From the NCBI GenBank assembly GCA_031275915.1, contig JAISOC010000090.1:1-10302 (forward strand): a stretch of DNA of 10,302 nt, given 5' to 3'. The translations under genes were made by a program, and so were the position numbers. A model generated the notes under the pieces. The model did not search any database. It had not been told where the DNA came from and saw only the letters and a list, made by a program, of their open reading frames with translations. How positions within the stretch are numbered: the first letter of the stretch is position 1; the number at the start of each line of letters is the position of its first letter. Below, in pieces: positions 1 through 7,213 of the stretch. This DNA is from Holosporales bacterium (lineage in GTDB: Bacteria; Pseudomonadota; Alphaproteobacteria; RUG11792).

Positions 1-80
1 AATTCACACGAACACGAGGAATTCTACATTAAATGAAGCAATATGGCACTAGAATAATGTCTGAAAATAGACAAGAATAT

Positions 81-105
81 ATAAAATCCACTACCAAAAG
101 TAGCG
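81..105 (-). terminator. weak candidate terminator downstream of the argS-SPOR operon
   Basis: Read on the minus strand, CGCTAC (105-100) can pair with GTAGTG (94-89), with one G-U wobble, around a 5-nt loop. GATTTTAT (88-81) follows as a modest U-tract. It lies about 115 nt beyond the SPOR-gene stop. The stem is short and the T-run is interrupted, so this is only a candidate. The rest of 1-219 shows no convincing coding region on either strand. Confidence 0.3.
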
Positions 106-219
106 TTAACAAATGGGAACTTTTTCTGGATTTTTTTAAGATTTTGTTTCAAAAAATGTACTTTACACACATTGCGCAGAGATTTCTCTGCTGCGTCTTA
201 CACAAAACCGAGGTTATCT

Positions 220-1203
220 CTACTCCCTGACAGCAATAACGGAACAATCGGTGTTTAGCTCTTTTGCTGTATTTACAGCATGCATTTTAGAGGAAGCTGG
301 ACCAATTAATAAGGCGTATTGTTTGTTTCCGTTTTTATCTCTAACAGATTTTATAGAAAACGGCATATCCCCTGTTTTGTTAGAGTATTTTTTCGATATT
401 TTATTAAATTCATTTTCCAAAACTTCTCGACTTTTGTTAGAAGAGATTTTTATATAATACATTTTCTCATCAGCTATAGAATACTCATCAATCCTGATTT
501 CAGGCTGTAAAGCTTTTTCTTGAGGAGGTGTTAAAGCTTTTTCTTGAGGAGGTGTTAAAGCTTTTTCTTGAGGAGGTAATAAACTTTCTGATTGTTCCTC
601 ATTTACATCGTTCCCATCTATGCGGGAGTAGACTATCTTATCCTTGTGAGGAACGTCGAATCCTCCAGGGTTCTCTGGGAGTACTTTAAAATCCTGTGTT
701 TCTGGTTCAACAAAGATGGGTCCCTGTCTAGAGTTGAAAGAATCTCCTTTGTTGCCGCAGTTGTATGCTATCCATGCTACGCAAATCAACAGCAAGATTG
801 CTGTAAACGTCATAAAAAATTTATGCCAAATTGATTTAAAAACAGTTCCATCATTCCTGTATTGGTATCTTTTAGGACCGTATGAATCTTCCTGTCCTCC
901 ATCCCAGTATGTTGGTTGTTCATAATAATCATCATACATTTCCCTGGAATTCGCAGGAGATTTGTATCTTTGTAAAGGTGGGAGTTGTCTTTTTTGGTAT
1001 TTCAGCATGCGTTCGTGAAGAATACTATTCTCTCCATTTGCGTCTTTGGAGAAATATTCCTCTTCATATTCTTCATGTGCATTTCTGGTATAATTTCTGT
1101 TATTGTTACTGTTGCTTCTTGATATGAAGACATCATCATACCTGAGGTACGAAGGCTTTTTGTTTCCGCTGTAAGTTCTATTTTTGAACTTGTTTATCGC
1201 CAT
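220..1203 (-). CDS. SPOR-domain membrane protein (peptidoglycan-binding, cell-division type)
   Basis: The 327-residue protein has a charged, Asn/Tyr/Arg-rich cytoplasmic N-terminus (about 1-125). A single membrane segment follows at about 129-147 (MTFTAILLLICVAWIAY). Next come a Pro/Glu-rich linker and a C-terminal SPOR domain at about 247-326. SPOR domains bind denuded glycan strands, usually at the septum, so the protein is probably a bitopic inner-membrane protein with its C-terminus in the periplasm. The linker carries the octapeptide PPQEKALT repeated about three times (210-233). The gene starts 7 nt after the argS stop, and argS followed by a SPOR gene is a familiar alphaproteobacterial arrangement. 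A GTGAG-like ribosome site overlaps the end of argS about 6 nt before the ATG, so the two are very probably co-transcribed. The domain call is from pattern recognition, and the exact division role is inferred. Confidence 0.85.
   Translation of the reverse strand: MAINKFKNRTYSGNKKPSYLRYDDVFISRSNSNNNRNYTRNAHEEYEEEYFSKDANGENSILHERMLKYQKRQLPPLQRYKSPANSREMYDDYYEQPTYWDGGQEDSYGPKRYQYRNDGTVFKSIWHKFFMTFTAILLLICVAWIAYNCGNKGDSFNSRQGPIFVEPETQDFKVLPENPGGFDVPHKDKIVYSRIDGNDVNEEQSESLLPPQEKALTPPQEKALTPPQEKALQPEIRIDEYSIADEKMYYIKISSNKSREVLENEFNKISKKYSNKTGDMPFSIKSVRDKNGNKQYALLIGPASSKMHAVNTAKELNTDCSVIAVRE
508..579. repeat. three 24-bp tandem repeats inside the SPOR gene
   Basis: Three consecutive 24-bp units lie at 508-531, 532-555 and 556-579. 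The first two are identical and the third differs only in its last bases. The period is a multiple of three, so each unit encodes one PPQEKALT octapeptide (minus strand) in the periplasmic linker ahead of the SPOR domain. Gain or loss of a unit would keep the frame and only alter linker length. Confidence 0.9.
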
Positions 1204-1210
1204 AATTATC

Positions 1211-2962
1211 TCACTTCATCTCCTCTAATGGAGTTATTCCTATTAACTTTAACCCATCTTTCAAAACAATTCTTGTTGACTCCAAAAGCGCCAATCTAGC
1301 AATTGTAGTGGCTCTGTCTTTCTCATCTATAAATCGCAAAATAGTATTGGTTTTGCCCTTATTCCAAAGAGAATGAAATAGGGAAGATACCTTATATAAA
1401 TAATGAGGGATTCTATGAGGCTCAAGAGCAATTGCTGCTGAAGCCACTTGTTCTGGCCAAAAACATAAACTTTTCATAAGATCAATTTCAGTTTCATCTT
1501 GTAAACAGCTTTTTGAAGAGGTTTTGAGTTCCTCCACACTTATATTTTCAAAAATCTTTGCTGCATTTCTGAATACAGACGATATTCTAGCATATGCGTA
1601 TTGTATGTAAAAAATCGGATTATCCATAGAATGCTCAGCGACTTTTTTAAAATCAAAATCTATCGTAACATCGTGATGTCTTGAAATCATCATAAATCTA
1701 GTGATATCTTTTCCAACTCTTTCCACAACATCTCGTAAAGTTATGAAATTCCCAGAACGCTTTGACATTCTCACTTGTTCTCCATTTTCTAAAAAATTCA
1801 CCAATTGATATAATCTAATATCAATATTTGCTTCTCCACCGCTAAGTGCTTTCACAGCTGCCTTAATACGTTTGATATAACCAGTGTGATCTGCCCCTAA
1901 GACATTGACCATTTTTTTGAAGCCTCTTTGAATTTTATCCAAGTGATACGCTATATCTCCTGCAAAATATGTCCATGTTCCGTCTGATTTTCTGATAGCT
2001 CGATCTATATCATCTCCATATTTTGTGGATCTGAAAAGAGTTTGTGGTTTTTCTTCCCAATCTTTTGCGTCTATTCCTTTTGGTTTTGGAATTATCCCGT
2101 CGTATATATCTCCTTCACTTGCAAGAATCGCCAGTGCCTCATTGACCATATTCTTTTTGCATACAGCAGTCTCTGAGGTGTATACGTCCATGTTGATTCC
2201 AAGCAAAGATAAATCACCTTTAATATTATCCATCATTTTCTTAACCGCAAATTGGCTAATTGAAGTAATCCACTCAGATTCTTTTTTATTTAGAAACTCA
2301 TCTCCGTATAAATCAGCCAAATTTTTCGCAATACCTTTGACATATTCTCCTAAATACATATCATTACCAGAAAAATCGGATTTGTTGATCTTAGTTCCTA
2401 AACATTCCCTATACCTCAGGTATATAGATCTCGATAAGGCCTTAATCTGATTTCCCTGATCGTTTATATAAAATTCTTTTGTGACTTTGTATCCAATTTT
2501 TTCCAAGAGATTGGCTATAACACTACCAAAAACAGCATTTCTAGCATGACCTGTGTGCAGTGGTCCTGTCGGATTTGCTGAAACAAATTCAACATTTACC
2601 ACTTCTCCACGACCTTTATTCGAAGACCCGTATGTATCTCCACTTGCCAAAATTTCATCTATTGTGGAGTGCCAAGCACAAGGCTTTAATTTAAAGTTGA
2701 TAAATCCAGGATCTGCAATATCAACGTTCGATACGTTGTCGTTCTTTGTTAAGGCAGCAGCAATATTATTAGCTAACGCTCTCGGATTCATTTTCAATGT
2801 TTTTGCAAAAACCAAAGCTGCATTTGTATATAATTCTCCAAGATTTACATCTCCTGGAGAATCGATCAACACATCTTCTGCTGAGTACTCAGCCAATCCA
2901 TCTCTAGAGAAACTCTTTAAGCAGGCAAAGATACTATTACGCAAAGATTGGATCACAAACAC
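1211..2962 (-). CDS. argS: arginyl-tRNA synthetase (class Ia)
   Basis: ArgS charges tRNA-Arg with arginine using ATP. With the GTG start at 2962 the protein is 583 residues, normal for bacterial ArgS. An N-terminal Add-1-like domain (about 1-110, with SPGDVNLGELYTNAA) precedes the class I catalytic core. The HIGH signature appears as PTGPLHTGHARN at about 133-143, and KMSKS as RMSKRSGNF at about 398-406. A DALR-type anticodon-binding domain follows (YIQYAYARISSVFRNA). The frame stays open to a TTG at 2998, but the promoter -10 element covers 2994-2989, so that TTG lies upstream of the expected transcript. GTG codons at 2962 and 2956 give the usual ArgS N-terminus. No clear Shine-Dalgarno is visible for either, so the exact start is uncertain. 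It is the first gene of the argS-SPOR operon. Confidence 0.95.
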   Translation of the reverse strand: MFVIQSLRNSIFACLKSFSRDGLAEYSAEDVLIDSPGDVNLGELYTNAALVFAKTLKMNPRALANNIAAALTKNDNVSNVDIADPGFINFKLKPCAWHSTIDEILASGDTYGSSNKGRGEVVNVEFVSANPTGPLHTGHARNAVFGSVIANLLEKIGYKVTKEFYINDQGNQIKALSRSIYLRYRECLGTKINKSDFSGNDMYLGEYVKGIAKNLADLYGDEFLNKKESEWITSISQFAVKKMMDNIKGDLSLLGINMDVYTSETAVCKKNMVNEALAILASEGDIYDGIIPKPKGIDAKDWEEKPQTLFRSTKYGDDIDRAIRKSDGTWTYFAGDIAYHLDKIQRGFKKMVNVLGADHTGYIKRIKAAVKALSGGEANIDIRLYQLVNFLENGEQVRMSKRSGNFITLRDVVERVGKDITRFMMISRHHDVTIDFDFKKVAEHSMDNPIFYIQYAYARISSVFRNAAKIFENISVEELKTSSKSCLQDETEIDLMKSLCFWPEQVASAAIALEPHRIPHYLYKVSSLFHSLWNKGKTNTILRFIDEKDRATTIARLALLESTRIVLKDGLKLIGITPLEEMK

Positions 2963-2988
2963 AACAAGAATGCAAAAAACGCAACGCC

Positions 2989-3017
2989 TTTGTAACAAAA
3001 ATCAGTGTTTTTGTCAA
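2989..3017 (-). promoter_or_regulatory. sigma70-type promoter for argS
   Basis: On the minus strand, TTGACA (3017-3012, perfect -35) is followed by a 17-bp spacer and TACAAA (2994-2989, 4/6 match to TATAAT). Transcription would start near 2982, about 20-26 nt before the candidate GTG starts. This placement argues against the TTG at 2998 as initiation codon. Confidence 0.65.
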
Positions 3018-3038
3018 TTGAAGAGGCAAAAGTGTATA

Positions 3039-3058
3039 GGAAGAGGGTAGGGCAGGGG
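3039..3058 (+). other. G-run cluster in the argS/pntB divergent spacer
   Basis: Four closely spaced G-runs occur on the plus strand: GG at 3039, GGG at 3045, GGG at 3050 and GGGG at 3055, with loops of 4, 2 and 2 nt. This fits a two-tetrad G-quadruplex pattern, or three strong runs of a three-tetrad one. It stands out because the surrounding DNA is AT-rich. It sits about 20 bp upstream of the argS -35. Between it and pntB I see only a weak possible promoter (TTGTTC 3100-3105, 16 bp, TATTAA 3122-3127). Confidence 0.5.
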
Positions 3059-3180
3059 TGCACTTGCTCACTTCTCGCTGGCGCTGTTTTTAATATTGTT
3101 TGTTCATCTAAAAGTTACTCCTATTAAAGTACTGCATAATCTGATATTTTGTTTCCTATATCATACAGGATTTTCTTAAT

Positions 3181-4563
3181 ATGACAGAATTTTTGTATTT
3201 AGTTTCGGCTATTTTGTTCATTCTCTCTTTAAGAGGACTATCGTCAGCATCAACTTCTCGTCGAGGAAACATGCTCGGCGTAATTGGCATGACCATTGCC
3301 GTTATAACTACCATTTTTCTTCCTGGGATTATGGAATATAAATTTACAATCCTTGGAATCAGCATTGGAGGAGCAGTTGGCTATTTAGTAGCAAAAAGAA
3401 TAAACATGACAGCTTTGCCGCAACTTGTAGCTGCTTTTCATAGCTTTGTTGGGTTAACTGCAGTTTTGGTTGCTCTTTCTGCATTTTTCAATCCTGCTTC
3501 ATTTGGAATACCACATAACATACCTGTTGGCAGTTTGATTGAAATGTCTATTGGAGCAAGTGTAGGGGCAATAACATTCACTGGATCTTTAATTGCCTTT
3601 GCGAAACTTCAAGGAATTTTGAAAGGAAATCCTTTATCATTTTCCAATCAGAATAAAATTAATTTATTAATAGGAATATCTATCGTTTTTTTCATCTTTT
3701 TGTTTTCATTTGCTGAATCTTCGATACTTTTAGTGTTAATAATACTGTTGTCATTTGCTATTGGAGTTCTGCTCATTATTCCAATAGGAGGAGCCGACAT
3801 GCCAGTAATAGTATCTATGTTAAACTCATATTCTGGATGGGCTGCGGCGGGGATTGGTCTCACTATCCAAAACAATTTGCTTATTATAACTGGAGCTCTT
3901 GTTGGAACCTCAGGTGCTATTTTAAGTCACATTATGTGTAAAGGTATGAATAGATCTCTTGTTAACGTTATTTTAGGAGGCCTTGGTTCATCAGGAATTA
4001 GTTCTACCTCAGATGAAAAAACAAATCATGGAAATGTTAAGCTGTGTAGTCCTGAAGATGCTGCTTTTATCATAAGAAATGTTGAATCTATTATAATTGT
4101 GCCAGGGTATGGAATGGCCGTTTCTCAAGCTCAACATGCTATAAAGGAGCTCTATGATTTGCTTAAAGCGGAGAATATATTGGTCAGGTTTGCCATCCAT
4201 CCAGTGGCAGGAAGAATGCCTGGACATATGAATGTTTTGCTTGCAGAGGCTAACATTGATTATGAGGACGTTCTTGAGATAGATGATATAAATCACGATT
4301 TCGGAAGCACAGATGTTGCAATAGTGATAGGTGCAAATGACATAACAAATTCATCTGCCAAAAACGATCCTTCTTCTCCAATATATGGCATGCCAGTTCT
4401 GGATGTTGAAAAAGCCAGAACTATATTATTCGTCAAGAGATCCATGGGATCTGGCTACGCTGGTATTGATAATCCACTTTTCTACCAAAACAACACAATG
4501 ATGATTCTTGGAGACGCCAAGAAAGTTATAGAAGGTATATTAAAGATTATAAAAGAAGCGTAG
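3181..4563 (+). CDS. pntB: NAD(P) transhydrogenase beta subunit, PntB
   Basis: PntB is the membrane and NADP(H)-binding subunit of the proton-translocating transhydrogenase, which makes NADPH from NADH using proton-motive force. The 460-residue protein matches the family length (about 460). Residues 1-265 form a multi-helix membrane domain (dII). It keeps the AFHSFVG motif with His87, equivalent to the essential His91 of E. coli PntB, and GADMPVIVSMLNSYSGWAAAG at 204-224. The C-terminal dIII domain (about 285-460) carries GYGMAVSQAQHA, HPVAGRMPGHMNVLLAEAN, VIGANDITN and SGYAGIDNPLFYQNNTMM, all NADP-site signatures. The gene appears intact. AGGA at 3167-3170 lies 10 nt before the ATG, a rather long spacing. 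No pntA (alpha, NAD-binding) gene is adjacent, since upstream lies divergent argS and downstream convergent mucR. The alpha subunit must therefore be encoded elsewhere if the enzyme works. Confidence 0.96.
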   Translation: MTEFLYLVSAILFILSLRGLSSASTSRRGNMLGVIGMTIAVITTIFLPGIMEYKFTILGISIGGAVGYLVAKRINMTALPQLVAAFHSFVGLTAVLVALSAFFNPASFGIPHNIPVGSLIEMSIGASVGAITFTGSLIAFAKLQGILKGNPLSFSNQNKINLLIGISIVFFIFLFSFAESSILLVLIILLSFAIGVLLIIPIGGADMPVIVSMLNSYSGWAAAGIGLTIQNNLLIITGALVGTSGAILSHIMCKGMNRSLVNVILGGLGSSGISSTSDEKTNHGNVKLCSPEDAAFIIRNVESIIIVPGYGMAVSQAQHAIKELYDLLKAENILVRFAIHPVAGRMPGHMNVLLAEANIDYEDVLEIDDINHDFGSTDVAIVIGANDITNSSAKNDPSSPIYGMPVLDVEKARTILFVKRSMGSGYAGIDNPLFYQNNTMMILGDAKKVIEGILKIIKEA

Positions 4564-4570
4564 AAATCTT

Positions 4571-4611
4571 AAAAAAAACCACCACTTCCGATAATAATCG
4601 CAAGTGATGGT
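4571..4611 (-). terminator. Rho-independent terminator of mucR (between convergent pntB and mucR)
   Basis: A 13-bp stem with two single mismatches spans 4578-4611: ACCA/TGGT, CACTT/AAGTG and CGAT/ATCG around an AATA loop. Read on the minus strand it is followed directly by T8 (4578-4571), starting 9 nt after the mucR stop. On the plus strand the same hairpin has only a poor U-tract, so it may also help end pntB, but less efficiently. Confidence 0.85.
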
Positions 4612-4619
4612 GAATCTTA

Positions 4620-5057
4620 TTAAGCAGCCTGTTCCCTGACAACTTTCTTTCGGCCCGTGCTGCCCAGTCCTGTTGTTTTGGCTATCTCGCTTCTGCGTTT
4701 GGCATAATTAGGAGAAACGACAGGATAATCCAAAGGAAGCCCCCACCTTTCCTTATATTGCTCAATAGTCATATTATAAACAGTGTCTAAATGTCTCTTT
4801 AACATTTGTAGTTTTTTGCCATCTTCCAGGCATACGATATAATCATCATTAACCGATTCCTCAACAGGAACAGCGGGTGTCAATGCTGGTCTGTGTCTGA
4901 TATTATTAGCATCTTTGCACAATTCAATAACTGCCTGATAAACTTTTCGAAGGAATCCAGACATTTCCTCTTGCGGCATCTCATTATTTACAAGGTAAGC
5001 AGAAGCTACCTCAGTTACGTACGACATTATTTCTTGCGGCGTTAAATTTTCTGACAT
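4620..5057 (-). CDS. MucR/Ros-family transcriptional regulator, zinc-ligand variant
   Basis: The 145-residue protein matches the MucR/Ros family of alphaproteobacterial DNA-binding regulators. These bind AT-rich sites through a prokaryotic zinc-finger fold and often repress surface, virulence or cell-cycle genes. A helical N-terminal oligomerisation-type region (about 5-50) precedes the finger DYIVCLEDGKKLQMLKRHL at 72-90. The family continuation YNMTIEQYKERWGLPLDYP and PNYAKRRSEIAKTTGLG follows. Cys76, Asp79 and His89 occupy three zinc-ligand positions. The expected last His (THY or THH in relatives) is replaced by Val93-Tyr94, so four-ligand zinc binding looks lost. AGGAG (5068-5064) lies 6 nt before the ATG. 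Targets cannot be read from this window. Family assignment is firm; the consequence of the missing ligand is inferred. Confidence 0.92.
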   Translation of the reverse strand: MSENLTPQEIMSYVTEVASAYLVNNEMPQEEMSGFLRKVYQAVIELCKDANNIRHRPALTPAVPVEESVNDDYIVCLEDGKKLQMLKRHLDTVYNMTIEQYKERWGLPLDYPVVSPNYAKRRSEIAKTTGLGSTGRKKVVREQAA

Positions 5058-5074
5058 TTAACTCTCCTATAAAC

Positions 5075-5100
5075 AAAACTAACTAGTTGTTAAGAGTTTT
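5075..5100. promoter_or_regulatory. inverted repeats upstream of mucR, possible operator
   Basis: AAAACT (5075-5080) and AGTTTT (5095-5100) form an inverted repeat enclosing a perfect 8-bp palindrome AACTAGTT (5081-5088). This lies 18-43 bp upstream of the mucR ATG, in its leader or promoter region. MucR-family proteins bind AT-rich DNA with TA steps and often autoregulate, so an operator role is possible, but this is inference. I see no convincing -35/-10 pair here. The rest of 5101-5287 is very AT-rich with no gene or strong hairpin. Confidence 0.3.
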
Positions 5101-5287
5101 AATATCTTTTGAGACTGAATGCAATAAAAAAATCAATAAGCGTGTTTTTTATAGGATAAAAAGTTTTTTGCTACAAAGACTCTTATATATTTTTCTATAA
5201 TGCGCACACTATTACTTATTAATAACTATTTGTTAATGGCAAATTCATGTGAATAGAAATTTTAAACCAATTTTATTGAATTTTTTG

Positions 5288-6448
5288 TTAATTTTTAACA
5301 ATTTCTATCGGCATAATGGCAAATTGTTGCTCTTGATCAAGTGCCTCTGTTGGAACAATTATTGTTGATGAATCGCTTTCAGCAAGCATCATTTTTACAG
5401 CATCTGTTTCTATCCTATTTAAAATCTCAATTAAATAGCGACTGTTAAAACAAATTTCCATTGGCTCAAAAGCATTAAATGTTGCCTCTATTTCTTCAAC
5501 AGCAGATCCGAGCTCCTTGCTGATACCAGAGAGTATTAATTTATCACTATGGATGTTGAGTTTTATAGAACTCGTACTATCAACAACAACTGTACTTACT
5601 CTATCTATTGCAGCAATGAATTCTTCAGTGTTTATCTGTAAAATTTTGTCATTGGAAACATCAAGAGCACTTTTATATTCCGGAAACGTTCCATTGACCA
5701 ATCTTGAAGAAAATTCTGTTTCTACGCAATCATCACGGAGTTTACAAGAAATTCTGCTATTGGAAACGGAAAGATCGACTGTGTCTGATGACGAATCATC
5801 AACCAATTTCAAAATTTCTGCAACTGCTTTTTTAGAAACAATAATGGAAGGCATATTTTGAGATTCACTTGGAGCAACTATACTAACGCAAGATATTCTG
5901 AAAAGATCTGTAGCAACAAATTTCAATTTATTAATTCCCATATCATTTTCATAATGCATATGTATACCGTTTAAGTGAAAACGAGTGTTGTCTTGCAACA
6001 TAGCCACCTTTGCCGTATCAATAGCTTTTTGAAAAACGCTGGAATTTAACTGAAACTTTACAGTGTATTCTGCTTCAGCAACTGGAGGAAAATCATTTGC
6101 ATCCGCATAATGAATGTTAAAAGTGGCTTTGCCAGATGACACTGAAACCGAATTCTCAAATTCATTGATTGCTATAGTAATTACGCTTTCATTTTTCGTT
6201 TTCTTTGTTATGTCATACAACAAAGTTGCTGGAAGACAACGAGAACCAGATTTTTCCACTTCGCATTTGATTTTATCTATAATTGTAATGTCCAAATTGG
6301 TTGAAGTAATTGTCAAAGTTCCATCTTCTTTGGAAGCATTAAACAACGCATATCCAAATATCGGCACAGTTTGCTTTCTGTCTACTACACCAACTGCGTG
6401 AGTCATAATTCTCTCTAAAGTGCTCTTAGATATAGTGAATCTCATCAT
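5288..6448 (-). CDS. dnaN: DNA polymerase III beta subunit (sliding clamp)
   Basis: The beta clamp is a ring-shaped dimer that tethers DNA polymerase III and other partners to DNA. The 386-residue protein is slightly longer than E. coli beta (366) and covers three clamp domains (about 1-125, 130-250, 255-386). Recognisable stretches include MRFTISKSTLERIMTHAVGVVDRKQTVPI at the start. SRLVNGTFPEY and the C-terminal FAIMPIEIVKN are also diagnostic. The usual C-terminal MPMRL/V motif, part of the partner-binding pocket, is here MPIEI with three extra residues. ATG ATG opens the frame, and AGAGA 5 nt upstream of the first ATG supports position 6448. The gene has its own promoter and is not beside dnaA, recF or gyrB, so this is not a classic origin cluster. 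No clear terminator follows the stop. Confidence 0.96.
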   Translation of the reverse strand: MMRFTISKSTLERIMTHAVGVVDRKQTVPIFGYALFNASKEDGTLTITSTNLDITIIDKIKCEVEKSGSRCLPATLLYDITKKTKNESVITIAINEFENSVSVSSGKATFNIHYADANDFPPVAEAEYTVKFQLNSSVFQKAIDTAKVAMLQDNTRFHLNGIHMHYENDMGINKLKFVATDLFRISCVSIVAPSESQNMPSIIVSKKAVAEILKLVDDSSSDTVDLSVSNSRISCKLRDDCVETEFSSRLVNGTFPEYKSALDVSNDKILQINTEEFIAAIDRVSTVVVDSTSSIKLNIHSDKLILSGISKELGSAVEEIEATFNAFEPMEICFNSRYLIEILNRIETDAVKMMLAESDSSTIIVPTEALDQEQQFAIMPIEIVKN

Positions 6449-6478
6449 TCTTGTCTCTATACTCTCAGCTAGGTGATG

Positions 6479-6507
6479 ATTCTACAAAAAATGAGAATTT
6501 TTGTCAG
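6479..6507 (-). promoter_or_regulatory. sigma70-type promoter for dnaN
   Basis: On the minus strand, CTGACA (6507-6502, 5/6) is separated by 17 bp from TAGAAT (6484-6479, 5/6). Transcription would begin near 6472, leaving a leader of about 24 nt before the dnaN ATG. A second TTGACA a little upstream lacks a good -10 partner. Confidence 0.7.
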
Positions 6508-6538
6508 TTGGAAAAAATGTCAAAGCAATTATTGAGTG

Positions 6539-6584
6539 AAAAAATGAGAGAGCTGAAAGCTATACAGACAGTCTCCCATTTTTT
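6539..6584 (-). terminator. Rho-independent terminator after the secreted-protein gene
   Basis: AAAAAATG (6539-6546) pairs with CATTTTTT (6577-6584). GAGA/TCTC (6548-6551/6572-6575) and CTG/CAG (6553-6555/6569-6571) extend the stem, which has one mismatch and one bulged base and a loop of about 13 nt. On the minus strand the stem ends in T6. It lies about 35 nt beyond the stop at 6619 and just upstream of the dnaN promoter, so it insulates dnaN. The A6/T6 symmetry would allow function in either direction. Confidence 0.7.
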
Positions 6585-6618
6585 GCGTAAAACTACTCGG
6601 TTTTATTAAAAATTTTAT

Positions 6619-7167
6619 CTAGTTCACATGTGGATCCAATATTTTACTGGGGTCCCAAGCAGGGCCTGCCCATGGTCCTATCCATTTATGCAAATCGTAA
6701 TCCACAAAAGTTTGATATAGTCTGGTTGTTGTATCATCAGGCCAACCATTTGCAAGGATTGGTGATAGGCCAGATGATACTGTCTTCGCCCAAGTTCCAA
6801 ACGATTTCTTTTTTGCCTCAATGTCATTAATATTTGGAATACCATTGTTTCTGATATCTTCAAAATACTGCAGAATAAAGGGTTTTACAAATTGATCAAA
6901 GTAATTTTCTCTTTTTTCTTTATATTCTTCGCTGTCCCATTTTTGTATATTTTCAAGCACTGCAGCACATAAATGAGGATTCTTTTTGACCTCTGCAAGA
7001 TACCATTCCCATCCTTCATCGAACCATTCTCTAACGTAAGCTTCAATACCATTGTGATCTGAAGCAGCAAACGTGATATCTCTTTGTTCTGCTGCATTCG
7101 TTTTTTCGAAACATAATGCAACAAGCATAATTGTTGTTAGTCTTAAAATGTGTATAGATGAAATCAT
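6619..7167 (-). CDS. Sec-exported Trp-rich protein of unknown function
   Basis: I do not recognise a family for this 182-residue protein. It begins with a classic signal peptide: MISSIHILR, hydrophobic LTTIMLVALCF, then a short polar stretch ending in TNA|AEQ, so cleavage near residue 25 is likely. The mature part (about 157 residues) is hydrophilic, with no further membrane segment. It is notably rich in Trp (nine in all), mostly in clusters such as EWFDEGWEWYL and HKWIGPWAGPAWDP. The middle looks helical and charged (KWDSEEYKEKRENYFDQF). Only one Cys remains after the signal, so disulfides are unlikely. A good promoter, a GGGGAG ribosome site (7183-7178, 10 nt before the ATG) and a terminator show an independent, expressed gene. 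A periplasmic or secreted role is inferred; a host-directed effector is only speculation. Confidence 0.8.
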   Translation of the reverse strand: MISSIHILRLTTIMLVALCFEKTNAAEQRDITFAASDHNGIEAYVREWFDEGWEWYLAEVKKNPHLCAAVLENIQKWDSEEYKEKRENYFDQFVKPFILQYFEDIRNNGIPNINDIEAKKKSFGTWAKTVSSGLSPILANGWPDDTTTRLYQTFVDYDLHKWIGPWAGPAWDPSKILDPHVN

Positions 7168-7213
7168 CTTTTGTATTCTCCCCGTAAAAAATTTTTGTTC
7201 CCCTTTACTTTTT

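Noticed and set aside
176..191. GCAGAG/CTCTGC hairpin as the operon terminator
   Set aside because: The 6-bp stem is sound, but no T-tract follows on either strand.
33..230. 65-codon plus-strand frame beginning MKQYGTRIMSENRQ
   Set aside because: It has no convincing ribosome site, an odd composition and no recognisable similarity; it overlaps the end of the SPOR gene antisense.
2025..3050. Plus-strand frames of 141 and 165 codons opposite argS
   Set aside because: They are antisense to well-conserved ArgS sequence and have no features of real proteins.
5288..6448. Replication origin near dnaN
   Set aside because: No dnaA, recF or gyrB neighbours and no cluster of DnaA boxes seen nearby.
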